Shown here: piece after piece, positions 30,633 to 42,094 of the stretch
Numbering within the stretch: position 1 is the first letter of the stretch
How the letters are laid out: each line of letters opens with the position of its first letter
Assembly: GCA_022457065.1 (NCBI GenBank)
Contig: JAJGBQ010000008.1
Coordinates: 992,001 to 1,056,000 of the forward strand
DNA: 64,000 nt
Origin: Curvularia sp. ZM96
Lineage: Eukaryota > Ascomycota > Dothideomycetes > Pleosporales > Pleosporaceae
Direction of reading: 5' to 3'
Position numbers and translations under genes: made by a program
Notes under the pieces: model-generated
What the model saw: the letters and a program-made list of their open reading frames with translations, nothing else
The model's database searches: none
Told to the model about the DNA's origin: nothing

Positions 30633-33600
30633 CATCGTTGGTCTATCGTGCCGGAAGGCCAGAGGGATTGACTGTCTAGACTCGCTCTGGAACTTTTTGT
30701 TGCAATAGAAACACGCATCTGGCGAGATTCCGCCACATCGATGGGACCCTTGGCGCCAACGGAGTACGCTTGACGCGAAGATCCTCGACATTGTCACGCA
30801 GAAGGAATACTTCCTTGACGATCTTGAAGGCCTTGATGCGGCTTTCTTCCGCATTTCACCCAGAGAAGCAGTGCACATGGATTCTCATCAAAGACTAGGC
30901 CTCGAGCTTGCGTACGAAGCATTAGAAAACGCAGGCATTCAGCTGGATAAACTCGCTATCAGCAATACTGCCGTTTACATGGGGGTAGACTCTGACGACT
31001 ATTCCCGTATGCTCATGGATGACTTGCTAGCTATAGAAGCATGGAGCGGGATTGGCACAGCACATCATGGCATCTCCAACAGAATTTCGTACCATCTCGA
31101 CTTGAGAGGTCCAAGCACAGCAGTAGATGCAGCCTGTGCGAGTTCACTTGTCGCCCTTCATCTCGCCCGCCAGGCTATTGTATCGGGAGAGAGCACTGTG
31201 GCCATCTGTGGTGGCGTGAACGTCATCTGTGCTTCAGAGATCACGCATATACTCCAGAACTCCGGCGCACTGACGGTGGACGGTGTGTGCCGATTTTTTA
31301 ACGCCGCTGCTAGTGGTTACGCGCGTGGTGAAGGGGGGGCCATCATCGTCCTCAAACGGCTGAGTGCTGCACAAGAAGACGATGATAAGATCCTAGCTGT
31401 GCTTAAGAGCTCTGCTTCTGCCCAAGATGGCAAGGCGAGGGGCATTATGGCGCCGAACGGCGCTGCCCAAGTAGATGTGGCCAGACAGGCCCTCTGTCAC
31501 GCTGGTGATATCAATCCACGTACAGTGGACTGCGTCAAGGCTCATGCAACATCTACTCCGCTTGAAGACCTTGTGGAGATCAAGGCGATAGCTGAGGTGT
31601 ATGGGTCAGTGCAATCTTCAAAAGCCCCTTGCTACCTTGGCTCTATCAAGCCCAATGTCGGTCACCTTGGCTGCTGGCGCCACCAGCGTTGTGAAAATTG
31701 TTAGCGTGCAAAGAGGAGTTATTTCCCCCGAACACTACTGAAAAACCCTCACACCCACATAGACTGAGATTCCAGCGGTCTGGAAGTACTACGCGAAGCA
31801 AAAGAGTGGCCTGAAAATGGCGTTCAGCGAGTGGCAGTGTGTTCGCACGGCTACGGGGAGTCTTTCTGCCACGCCATCATCGAGCAGGCACCACCGAAGA
31901 TGATGCACAAATCCGAATCTCGCAACAGGACATCGTTTATGCTGAACCTGTGAGCTAGATACAGAGATCGTTTGCCTATCTATGCGGCTTTACTGGCACA
32001 TTGGCTGTCCGCTCAAGACGTGTCCGAGGATATGATCACTGTAGCACAGACACTGATACAGGGCCGGACAGCCTATGATTGTAGACTATCCGTTGAAGTC
32101 TTGAGCCATGAATGTGCTATTCGGAATCTACGCAGCTGCACAACAGGTAATCCAAATGCAAGAACTACAAGTCATCAGAAGCGCAGCTTTAAAAGGAGTC
32201 GTATGGGTCTTCCTATGTCACGGCGCTCAGTGGCCTAATATGGGTAATCAGCGGCTTCTCAGCCCTGTCTTTTGCAACAAACTTTCCGAACTAGATGTAG
32301 TCTTCCAAAGAGAAGCAGGTTTCTCCAGCATTAAGGCGTTGCAACAGGGCAAGCTTGGGCGTTCGAATCAGATTCATATACTTACATACGCGGCGCAGAT
32401 TGGACTGGCCTCCATCCTCCAAGCAGAAGGCGTCGCTACACAAGCTGCCATTGGGCATTCAGTTTGTGATATCTGGGGAGCTTAATTGATCACGAAGGGA
32501 CAGCATTCCCTCTCTTCGCTGTCTAACGCATGCGAGAACAAACCGTCGTTCGAATACAAGATAGCATACCACGCGTGGCACAAATGGAATCACTGCCTGT
32601 GCACACTAGGTTCGCCGATCGCCCTTCTGGTCTCTTACCTCGGTCTGGCGGGACCTACATTGTCACGGGTGGACTGGGAATCTTGGACTGGAGGTACTCG
32701 GGCTCCTAGTCAGGAAAGGAACGCGAAGTATCGTCGTTGTATTGCGCCGCTTGCTCCCACCTCGACATGAGTGGTCGGCTTCATCAGGGCCATTGGCTGT
32801 GATGCTGGAACGGATCAAGCAGCTGGAGATTAGAGGCGCGAAAATAGACGCTCTGCAGCTGGACATGAGTTCGCAGGGCGCATCTCCCAAGCTCACAAGC
32901 GCTGTTAAGCATCTCTCCCCTCTTCCTGTGCTAGGTGTTATCCATGCTGCGGCTGTACCAGGGTTTGGATACATCAAACACACTAATGCCGAGAGCTATG
33001 CAAGCGTGATGGCGCCCAAGATTGCGGGCGCTCTCGCTCTGCACGAGGCTTTCCCGTGGGGAACCCTTGATATCTGCATCTTTCTATCGTTTGTAAGCGG
33101 AATCGTTGGGATGCTAGGTTATTCTGCGTACGCTGCATCAAACGCGTTTCTTGATGGGCTAGCTAAATACCGGCGGTCCCAAGGCTGCAACAGCACTTGC
33201 ATCCTGTGGACAGCCTGGTTTGGGCTGGGTCTAGCATCAAACACCGCCGTTGTGAACTTCGAGCTACAGGCTGCAAGCATGATAGATATCACATCAACAG
33301 AAGCCTTCAAAGCGTGGCAATGCCTTTCAGGCTTCAACACTGACCACACAGTAGTCACTCGGTGGCAACTACTCGACGATAACGAACCAGTGCCAATCGA
33401 TCTTATTGGTGGAATCGTGTCGCGCCGTGTCGCAGCTGCAAAGCTATCGAAATAAAAACATTATCTCATGTACAATGATGGAGAGGATCCGAGCTCTGAG
33501 CTTATGTTGCAAACTGAAATTGGTATGGATTCCTTCGTGATTTCCGAGCTGCAGCAAATGTTGCGGAAGGAATTGCCACAATCTGTACCGGTGTCACAGT

Positions 33601-33680
33601 GTCTATTCCAGGACTGCTCAACTGTCAACGACTTAACAAGCAGCCTGTCCAGAAGTATAGAAGATATTTTATGTTTATAG
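30633..33680 (+). pseudogene. Partially reducing polyketide synthase (6-MSAS type), decayed
   Basis: Domain pieces in PKS order. The ketosynthase starts near 30633 (VAIVGLSC), has an in-frame TAG near 30704, and keeps the active Cys (VDAACASSL, 31134) and first His (AHATSTPLED, 31543); the HATSTP wording is typical of 6-MSAS-like enzymes. After NVGHL (31667) the frame breaks and stops follow. The acyltransferase survives at 32108-32485 as VWVFLCHGAQW to GHSVC, with the usual GHSVG Gly altered. Dehydratase/thioester-hydrolase regions are missing. The ketoreductase follows (YIVTGGLGIL near 32655; SAYAASNAF near 33125), then a carrier domain with GMDS (33468-33680). A complete 6-MSAS gene is about 5.3 kb; only ~3 kb remains. 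Working members make small aromatic acids from malonyl-CoA; this copy cannot. Confidence 0.9.
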
Positions 33681-34367
33681 TCTGGACTGCATCTGGCTCA
33701 GAAGTCACAATTGTTTTCATAACTTTAGTTAGTATGTTCATAGTTTAGAAGGATCAATATATCTCTCTGCATTATGAGTTCGCATTATATTTTCCGCAAA
33801 ACATATCTAAATCACACGAGCTAAGCCGTGGCAGAGGTTACACTGTAAATCGTTGCGGATTGAGACCCTTGCTGCAGTCGGAGTTGGTGGCACGTTACCA
33901 TAGTCCCTTGTTACAACAAACCGAGGGCTCTGAGATCTCTTCCAGCGAAACGGTCATAGAAAACAATGTCTAGCATATTTTTGTGGATGAAACTCCAAGA
34001 CCTGTACGCACAGACTGGTTAGACCAAATGATACCAATCAACTGGTAATATTTCGTAGCCCACTAATCAGACGTGGTAAACATGGAATTAAAGTGACCTT
34101 CCTGCCTACATGAATCTCTCCTGCAGAAGATAGAGCAGAGAGTACTATGATAAATCATTCTTTCAGGTCCCATTCAAGCCGAAATCTCAACATACAGACA
34201 AGACACTGTTTTAATACTGATATGAATATGAAGTATTAAACAGGATCTATTATTTTCCTGACACAAACACTATCCTGTACACTAGGTCTCCACCATGAAG
34301 CCATATATGACTGCTCCCAGCCATCCCACTGAACGGTCCCGCTAATTGACAAGGCTATTGAACACCA
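33681..34367. other. Intergenic, nothing recognised
   Basis: About 690 bp between 3' ends of the PKS remnant and the SnoaL-like gene; no ORF of note. Confidence 0.45.
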
Positions 34368-35073
34368 TTACTGAGATGGCTCCTTTTTCGCTAGCGCTGA
34401 GACAAACTGCTCGGAGTACGCTGAGTCGACAAACTCGTCAAAATTGGACACCTTTCTACCATCTTCTGTAAAGGTCAGGATCAACGCATACTCGTTCGCG
34501 TAGGGCCCTATTTTCGTTTCCGCTCTGCTAGATGCGTGTATAATGCATTTCCGCGCCGCAGCATCATGTATTTCCTCCTTTACAGTGACCTGAAGCTGTT
34601 AGTCATGACACAATCGAGGAGGCAGTGCGCACTGACTGTAAAATTTGAGTACAGATGCATGATTTCGCTGAGGTACGCCCTGTATTCGGCATTACTCCTA
34701 GCGGCCCGGTTCATGGAGGCGGGCAACACGCGGTATTTGCAATCAGGTGATCGATAGGCCATGATATCATCAATATCCCAGGCGTTGTACGCTGCTATGA
34801 CGGCCCGAGCTGTACCTTGCTGAGCTACCAAACTATGATTGTCAGGGGAGTAATTCAATTGTATGAAGATTATATCGGACGCCAATTCGGTATCTTGCCG
34901 TTTGTGCTCGTGGTAAGGACATACTTGGGAAGAAGGTTGATGTCGGCATCGTTAAGACATTGTTTCAAGTCCAGGCCAATCCAGATATCGCTTGACTCTG
35001 TTTTGGGTCTGGCCAGCGGATGAGAAGCGGCAAGGAATGACAATGTTATAGCAACTAAGTTGACGAGCCTCAT
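34368..35073 (-). CDS. SnoaL-like (NTF2-fold) protein with an N-terminal signal-like segment
   Basis: Three exons in transcript order, 35073-34925, 34832-34637 and 34589-34368, give 188 residues. Both junctions are phase-consistent (GTATGT...CATAG, 92 bp; GTCAGT...TTCAG, 47 bp); the second rebuilds NFTVTVKEEIHD. The NTF2-like core runs from about residue 50 (AVIAAYNAWDIDDIMAYRSPDC) to 185, including PYANEYALILTFTEDGRKV and FDEFVDS. The first exon encodes MRLVNLVAITLSFLAASHPLA, a good signal peptide, which is unusual for the family. Fungal relatives are small cyclases, isomerases or dehydratases, often in secondary-metabolite clusters. It lies convergent to the dead PKS; a former shared pathway is inference. 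Confidence 0.8.
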
Positions 35074-37603
35074 GATGACTGGCGGACGAGGCTAGGCGAA
35101 AAGTGCAAAATTACATCCAAGTTCCGTAGCAGACGGCCTGTTATATGGGGATGCAAGCACTGCACCAGTGACGGCGAGAACGGTTATCAGGACTCATACT
35201 ACTGCTGCATCCTCCAAGGTGCTACTATCTTGCTGTATCTCACCCACGACGTAGTTATGAAGGGGCTGATGGTATCACCATCTCTCGTCAGAGATGATAG
35301 TTCTAGTCGAAATTCAGCGCTTATGGTATGAGGTTGTCCATGGCCATGTAAGTCCGCATTGCCGGCTGCGCTGACTGCAACTAGGGGTCAGCAGTCCCAT
35401 TCAACGTAACCTCACGAAGCAAGCCAGGGCTTTTGAATTCACGCTGCAAACATCGTTTTGCTAGCTACAAGTAACGACAGCGATATACTTGGAACACGAG
35501 ATCTGCTACCGCGTTGTTGCTTGGAATACATGTAACTTGCTCTATGGACGAGGTGCGATATATCATTCTCTGTCTGATAAACTACTGATTGGATCGGCTT
35601 GCCGTTGGGTCTGAATCATAAGAAAAACATCCAGGCAGTATAGTGCGGACACCCAGTGGCCGGTGTACGGGTGTTCATCTTGCGCTCATACTCGTTGCCC
35701 GCTGCCATTGGTAGGCTCCATCTAGAATCACGACCTGAAGATGAAACAAATTCGCACATAGTAGCCCCGACCAGGTGCAGAGAACCTACTTTTGTGAATG
35801 CCAGATGAGATTAATCTGCAATCAGTGCTCTGGACGCAGCAGCAAGAAATGAACTACGTGCACCACCATGAAATTTCAGTCAAGGGTTTCCTGCCACAAA
35901 GTCAAGTGGGTCGCTAGACTTTCCCAACAGGTCTTTGGACTGGATTACAGCGAGACTTGCGTTCTGGTAAGTGGTATCTGCTTGCGCCAGCAGCAGGCTG
36001 ATACGGACCCATTGTTTAGCGATCACATGTTAGCCGCGCCGCAAGAGAGCGGATGCAAGCTTCCAACACGCTGTGTTAGCGTTGGTCCTCGAGGCCGCAC
36101 CGTACGACGCCATTCATGTCGAGAACTTTTGCTCATTTTCTACTTCGTATACTGTATGCAGGAATTCGTCACTATGCGACGATCTTTCTGAGACGCGTGC
36201 TAGGCGCTCGGCATTACGTTGGCAGCAAGCGACAATGCCGCCTGGTCCGGCATGCAATGACTCGTAGGACGACTTACTTCGTATCTAAGGGTGCACGGTG
36301 ATTACGTTCAGGGTCAGGGATCTTGCGTTCTTTCAAATCGCCACGCACAGGCAGTCGCGTATGCAGGGGCAGGTTCACGCAAGCTTCCCCAGCCCCACGG
36401 TTAGAGGGTTGATTGCATGCCTTTGCAGCCTGTTATCGCCATCAGCGGAAGCGATGGATCGGTGTATCGTCCACACCGCTTGTGTAACGTGTAACTGCCG
36501 AATCAGAGACGCGATAACTTGTGGCAACCTGGTGTGATGAAGATGTTGCTATACAACAATGACAGATCAACACCTACGGGTTAGACATGGAAGCGGAGCG
36601 TTCAAACATACAGGCTATAGATTTCCGCTAGTAGCAAAGCACGCAGAACAATCACTACGACATCCACTGTCATCTCTTCTAGAGTTCTTCACAGGCGCGA
36701 GGTTATGCAAATAATTTGTGCAGACTAACATATTATGGTCGAGTATGACAATGCAGTTGTGACACACTGCCGTTATCGCTGGATGGGCCGGCAAACCTCT
36801 CCGCTCACTAGGTAAGGTGTAAGCTGCTTACCACCAAGCGCTTGATGATTGCGGCGTGGTTGTTGTGGTGGAGCCTTCTACCGTGCCGTATGATCCTCCA
36901 AAATGCTTACGGTCATCCCCTGATCGTACCATGCTGACCCACACTATGTTGCGTCCGGCCCCCGGCCCCCGGCCCCCAGCCACCGCCCCCCGGCCCCCGT
37001 TACGAGATGTGGGCGTCGCAACGACAGAGCACTGCTCCTGGTTCGCTACCATCACAGGCGCATGCGCAATCCGCGGAGTCCGCGGAGTCCGCGCATGCGG
37101 TGCCGGTGCCAGTGACAGGGTCTTATCCCCGGTGCTAACTGACAGTGGCTACTTGCAGGGCTGTACCGAGTCAGCACTTAAATGAAACGTCACACGCTAG
37201 GACTGTTCATCCAGATCGGCACGCGCTTTCCTTGCCAAAGTCGCATCCTGGAAGTCACGGCTTCAAACAACCTGCAAGAATCTTCAGGACGCCTCTAGTA
37301 CGTAGTAACTATAATCATGAACACGAACCAAGTTAGTGTGGATGATGGCACAAGAGCGCAGCTGGATATGCATAGCATGCTAGATGAGAGATCGAGGCTT
37401 ACTTCGTAAATCCTTGCAATCTTCTCAACAGGCCATCATCCCTTGGGCTTGGTCTAGACTACTACGGTGCTGAACTGAATCCACATTATGCCCAAGAAAT
37501 GTCAAAACGCTCATTCATGGGGTTCTTGGTGCGTTAAGGTCTGCGCGCGGGACGCCTCTTTTGCTGTCCGCCGCCGACACCGATGGGCCTCTTCCTCGTT
37601 GAG
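35074..37603. other. Long region without a supported gene
   Basis: About 2.5 kb. ORFs of up to 109 codons occur, notably plus-strand 35868-36191 and 36856-37185, but they overlap others, lack domains and partly arise from GC-rich repeats. Possibly remnants of a lost gene. No MITE end was recognised here. Confidence 0.4.
36957..37001. repeat. C-rich minisatellite (GGCCCCC units)
   Basis: About six imperfect GGCCCCC/CGGCCCC units. The G-rich complementary strand could form a quadruplex. A CCGCGGAGT triplet follows near 37070-37095. Confidence 0.8.
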
Positions 37604-38418
37604 CTATCTCAAGTAGTGGATGCGAAGGTCAAGCTCATCGGTTCTGTTGGCGATTTGGTCCCAGCGCCGCTTTTCCCACGGTTTGTCAAACAGCTGACTG
37701 ACGAAGAGATTGACCTCGCGCTGCCGAGACGGGGCTTGCTTGATCATCCTGTACCGGGCATATCCTCGTAGCAAGTGCTCGTGGTACCCTTCTCTTCTCC
37801 ATGCCTCTGTCAGTGCATCAAGGTTAAGCGCCCGTCCTGCATTCGTCACGCCTCCCTAGTCTGCAAGATATCTTCTTCGAACGTGTCTCGTCTTATCAAG
37901 ATGGGACACTTGTGCAGAATCTCAAGGATATCCTTTATGGGGTCGGTGATGGTGCACGGAAGCCGCCTAATGTCGGACAGCTCGGCCTGCCTTGGTGAAT
38001 ATATCCATAGGGATTCCTCCCTTCTGTCGTCTTCGTCTCTCTGACTTTGCTGTCGGATATTGGCGCAGCAATTATCCAGTGTGAGACAAAATTGGGTCAA
38101 GAATACCTCTGCGTATCCAACGTATAGACCTTGGGTCCTTTGTAGAATGCTGTCTGCGTGTCCCGCGTTCAGGTGGTGCCTCAATTGGCCGACTAGATAA
38201 CTTGGCAATTCCGGCATGGGCCATGCGTTCGGGGAAGCCTCCTTCATCGCTAAAGAGAAGATCTCTTCGTACGGCAGAATGGTCAAGCCATAGTGAACCA
38301 CTTCTTCGAGTCGGCCTCGCAAGCTACGCTCCCAGTCGATGTCAGCAAACTGCGAGGCATTGCTTGCGCCGACCACGGCTTCTGTGTTGACAGACGCATG
38401 ATGTTCGGATTCGGGCAT
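37604..38418 (-). pseudogene. Hypothetical gene split by a frame change near 37848
   Basis: The first frame (38418-37846, 190 residues, ATG) has coding-like composition (DIDWERSLRGRLEEVVHYGL, YVGYAEVFLTQFCLTLDNCC) and ends at a TGA right where the next frame begins (37849-37604, 81 residues, GTG as reported first codon) with similar composition (DALTEAWRREGYHEHLLRGY). No intron of normal size can link them, so a one-base change at the GGGAGG/GCG tract is likely. Read together it would be about 270 residues, mostly helical. No family recognised. It may be a sequence error instead of a pseudogene. Confidence 0.5.
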
Positions 38419-39048
38419 GTCCTAAGGACTTGCTAGCAGTGCAATGAGGGAGGAAAAGCGGGATCGTGTGCCGTCTTGTTATTAGAGAAAATACGCAGAT
38501 ACCTAAAAGCAGATATGTAAAATCTATATTTCTAAAGAACATGCAGTAGCTGATCCATAATGTATCCAAATTCGCCGACCGAGTTTCTATAACAAAGCCC
38601 GCTGCCTTCGTTTGCACTGGCACAGACCTGCCGCCATACATTACACTTGGCAGTATCATGCTGATCACGTTGAAAGCATGGCAAACGTGCAGAAATTGAT
38701 GAGTAAGCTGAATTGGTACTCAATGTACGTCAGCTTGCTTATGTACTACCGTAAAAACAGAGGGAAATTCCAGCGTTGAAGAGCCTGCGTCACCCCTAAT
38801 GAACATCTGTCAGCGTAATTGTATCGAGAAGCTAATCTTATGCTTGTGGAGTTCTCGTAGGAACACTGTTGCAAAATCTCGCTCCATGTGTTACATAGTG
38901 AAATTGATAGATTGTTAATATCCTCCCGTGTGAAATACAGAGTTCGCTATAGGTAAGTTGAAATGAAGAGCTCTCACAACTCCCAACCATATTTAACTAT
39001 GCGAATCTGACTATCAAAGGCAAATTAAAGTGCCTAATCTTTACGGAC
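38419..39048. other. Intergenic between divergent loci
   Basis: About 630 bp, presumed promoters for the flanking divergent loci. Nothing else recognised. Confidence 0.4.
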
Positions 39049-39698
39049 ATGTCTGGACGTGCGTTGCCGGACGGAGGCATCGAGCTTCATTCCCATGGTA
39101 GCTCGACAGGCTTTGTAGAAGACAACGACCTATTGAAGGGCCCGGTGCCTGGAAGCCCCATCCGCCAAACAGCCTCAAAGACATGCACTTTCTGGGGCAA
39201 GTTTCCTCGTTTTGTTCCCAAACCCGCAGCGCCCTTTATAGAGGAGTTCAATCGTTTAGCCAATCAGGAGGGATGGGGCAAAAGAAGAAGCGCGTGTATC
39301 TTGTGGAGGCGCTGAATGCTGAGATCGACTTCCATAGCGATGAGACAAGGGGATTAGTTCGCTGGCAACGCTTGTGCCGGGAACTCGGACTTAGCAGTGA
39401 GCCGGAGTCGAACACAATGCAAAAAAGTAAGTTCATGAACTATTTTTGGAAACACCAACACCACACATGCTGTGTAAGATAGTGCTGTCGCAAGTGAGAT
39501 ACTGACCGATTCTAGATCCTCAAGCCCCACTTCGTGAACCTCTATACACTTTTGGATCACCGTCGAAACCCGGAAGTCCCGGTAGTGTGCTTCGATTCAT
39601 TCAAGGAGCTCGTTAAAGACATACGCAGAACGGGAAATTTTCCACGAGAGTGTGCGAAGCAGGATGGATACATGAAGGTTCTTCTGAAAAGGATATAG
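39049..39698 (+). pseudogene. Hypothetical protein gene with two frame breaks
   Basis: The ATG frame from 39049 gives CTFWGKFPRFVPKPAAPF then IEEFNRLANQEGWGK; near 39280, in a short A/G run, the sense passes to another frame (RVYLVEALNAEIDFH, VRWQRLCRELGL). An intron (39427-39515; GTAAGT donor, TCTAG acceptor) leads to ILKPHFVNLYTLLDHRRNPE and VKDIRRTGNFPRECAKQDGY, ending at 39698; here too the phase is off by one, at a run of six A. The order 'F-x-P...EFNRLA...GW...W-x-LC...VN-x-Y-x-LLD-x-R...FP-x(3)-AK-x-DGY' matches a common lineage-restricted family of uncharacterised ascomycete proteins. The two shifts compensate in size. Confidence 0.6.
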
Positions 39699-40308
39699 CA
39701 AGACGTACAACTTATGCTGCACTATTGTCTGTAGCAAAAAAAATGCAACATCTTTAGTTTTATTTCTTGATCTGCTGTGACGCTCGCCAGTGCCAAATGT
39801 CGAGCATGAATTTGTAACTTGAATTTCTTCGATGACAAAAACAAGGGTCGAACAACATCAGAGCGTAACAGACTTATAGAACACAGGGTGTCTCCAGTTT
39901 GGTAGTGCAGATGGGGATATGCGAGGCTGCTTCCGGAATGCCCGCCTGCATAATTACATACAACAGTGGTTTAGAGATTGCCCATCAAGCAAAGCCCCTG
40001 ATAGCTGACCGCGCGCTGCGTCCAAAATCTTCAAAATGAAGCAATTTTTACATTATCAACACATTCATATACTCCCAACAGTTACTTGAATTAAGCGCAA
40101 AGCATGCAACTTAGCTGGTGCACCATATCTCGAGTTTACAGGGGAACTGAGAAGCTAGCACAGCATCAAAGATTGGAAATTCTAAGCAATATATATGGGG
40201 CAAGCTATATTCTACGTGCACATCACGTCCCTTGTAGAGAAACCTCGAAATCATGATACTACACAGCCTATGTTTGATTAAACCCCTGCACCTATCTGCT
40301 GCGCCTGT
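39699..40308. other. Intergenic, nothing recognised
   Basis: About 610 bp between convergent loci; no ORF of note. Confidence 0.4.
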
Positions 40309-40962
40309 TTATAGCAATCGCTTGACCCAATCGGGCGCCTCTGGCTGACACTTTGGCACAGGTTCTTCGGGGGTTTCCGAGTCAAAAGAGCAGGCAGTCG
40401 GAGAGTCATACCAATGCACTTCACTCCTAGGCACCCAATTCCTTAAACCTACCGGACTCACATAGTCCAACAGGTTATCTGGTGGATCGTATCTCTTGTC
40501 TGAGTTAGGTGTTTCCGGCTCTTCGCCCGGCATATCAAAGATATCTGGTGAAGAAGCACGTTCAAGATGCGCTGCAGTAAGGTGGTTTCGAAACTCTTCG
40601 AGAGCTGATGATGGCGCAGGTGATTGGTTTGCGCGGCTTGAGGCTGGTGTATCAGAAGCCGGATTGTGCTGGTTGGCAGGTTGATGGTCCTCCTGCAAAG
40701 CGCGCTCCGCTAGCGAGTGTTCTGTACTATCCACGGTTGGGTAGGTGTTTTCCAACTCCGCACATAGTTGCTCTCCAAGATTCCTAAGATTTCTGTGACC
40801 TGTTAGATCATATCAACGACGGATAAATGGTTCTTACTGGCTAACTGGTGGATGGTGGTCGAGCCAGAATCGCAACACGGACTTTACGGCTTTTGCGAAT
40901 GGTTCCGAGTTCCTGAACATTGTTTCGTTAGATGCCGATGTTGCATACGATAGGTTTGACAT
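40309..40962 (-). CDS. Hypothetical protein, 202 residues, two exons
   Basis: Exons 40962-40838 and 40792-40309 with a 45-bp intron (GTAAGA...CACAG) in phase 2. An upstream ATG at 40962 is in frame and gives MSNLSYATSASNETMFRN; a second ATG at 40920 is possible. The N-terminus has an amphipathic stretch (FAKAVKSVLRFWLDHHPP); the middle is Ser/Pro/Ala-rich and likely disordered; the C-terminus is acidic with Pro (DSETPEEPVPKCQPEAPDWVKRLL). No family recognised by name. The exact phase match across the intron and the clean start support a real gene. Confidence 0.65.
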
Positions 40963-42094
40963 GTTCAAAGACAAGTGGCCTGAAGCTGCTCACAGCTTTG
41001 TGCTTCCCTAGACAGCAGTCGAACTTCTTAATAGTGGCCGGCATATAACATCTGGAACATCTCTCTTTGTGATACTTAAAAACTGTACGAAGCTCACTTT
41101 TATCAATCGATTACACCACCCGTTATCAGAATTACGCCAGTACTCTCTGTACTGCTGACTGCAGTTCCACTAGAAACAAACTTGCTGATCGACCGCAAGC
41201 AATATTGCCTAGAAACTCATTGACGTTGTTTCGCCCCTCTAGTCATCACGATAGTGACGTGAGATACAGCCACTTTCGAGAGCACGGTAACATTTGCACA
41301 ACGTTGACAGTGATATGGCTATATTGGCTAGAGCGTAGGCTAAATTAGACATATGGAAAGCCTTCGAGGCTGAGGGTCTTGCAGGAGCTTGAAGGATTAT
41401 CATACTGCATGTAGGAATGTACAAAACCGTTCGATGTGCGATAGCGATCCACTGTGTGCATCAGAAGGCTACTGTTCTTTGCGTCTTGAATCACTTTAAC
41501 ACAATACAGTCCTATTTGACTCTCATGAGTACAAGTATCTTTGGAGACATGGAACATAAATTCCGTCATTCTCTCTGCTCTTGAGAGGAGGTACTGAATA
41601 GTTGCGTATAGCGATTTTTTGTCTTTCACGTACTATCGTGTTATGGACAGATGGTCATACAATTGGCACCTCACCACGATATGTAACTAACGTGTTCCTA
41701 GCAATCTCATAGCCTCACACACTAAAGGTGAACTAGCAGTGTTGTCAGTAGGCTGCCCGCGCGTAGTCTTGTATCATGAAGTTCCAATAACTACATACAA
41801 GGGTAGGATTAATTCTTAGTAAGAGTAGTATTCTGCCTTCAAACAACCCATTTTGTGGTCTCCGAGCGGTTATATTATCGGAATACCTTACATCTTCTCC
41901 GTGTGATAGTTGGGCAGACTCACTCCCACTAAACCTGCTGCTTTGATCTGGCACATAACCCAATTGCGAGCACTTAATCTAAACCTCACTTAAGGCTTTC
42001 TGCATGCTCTGTCTTCTGATTGAAGTGGCTGCTATTGTAAGTATACTATATTCACTCTCTAGCTAAAAGGCCTCTAACCATGAGCAGTCGATAT
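40963..42094. other. Intergenic, weak minus-strand ORFs
   Basis: ORFs 41345-41629 and 41745-41963 (94 and 72 codons, minus) have no recognisable domain and cannot be joined convincingly. Confidence 0.35.
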
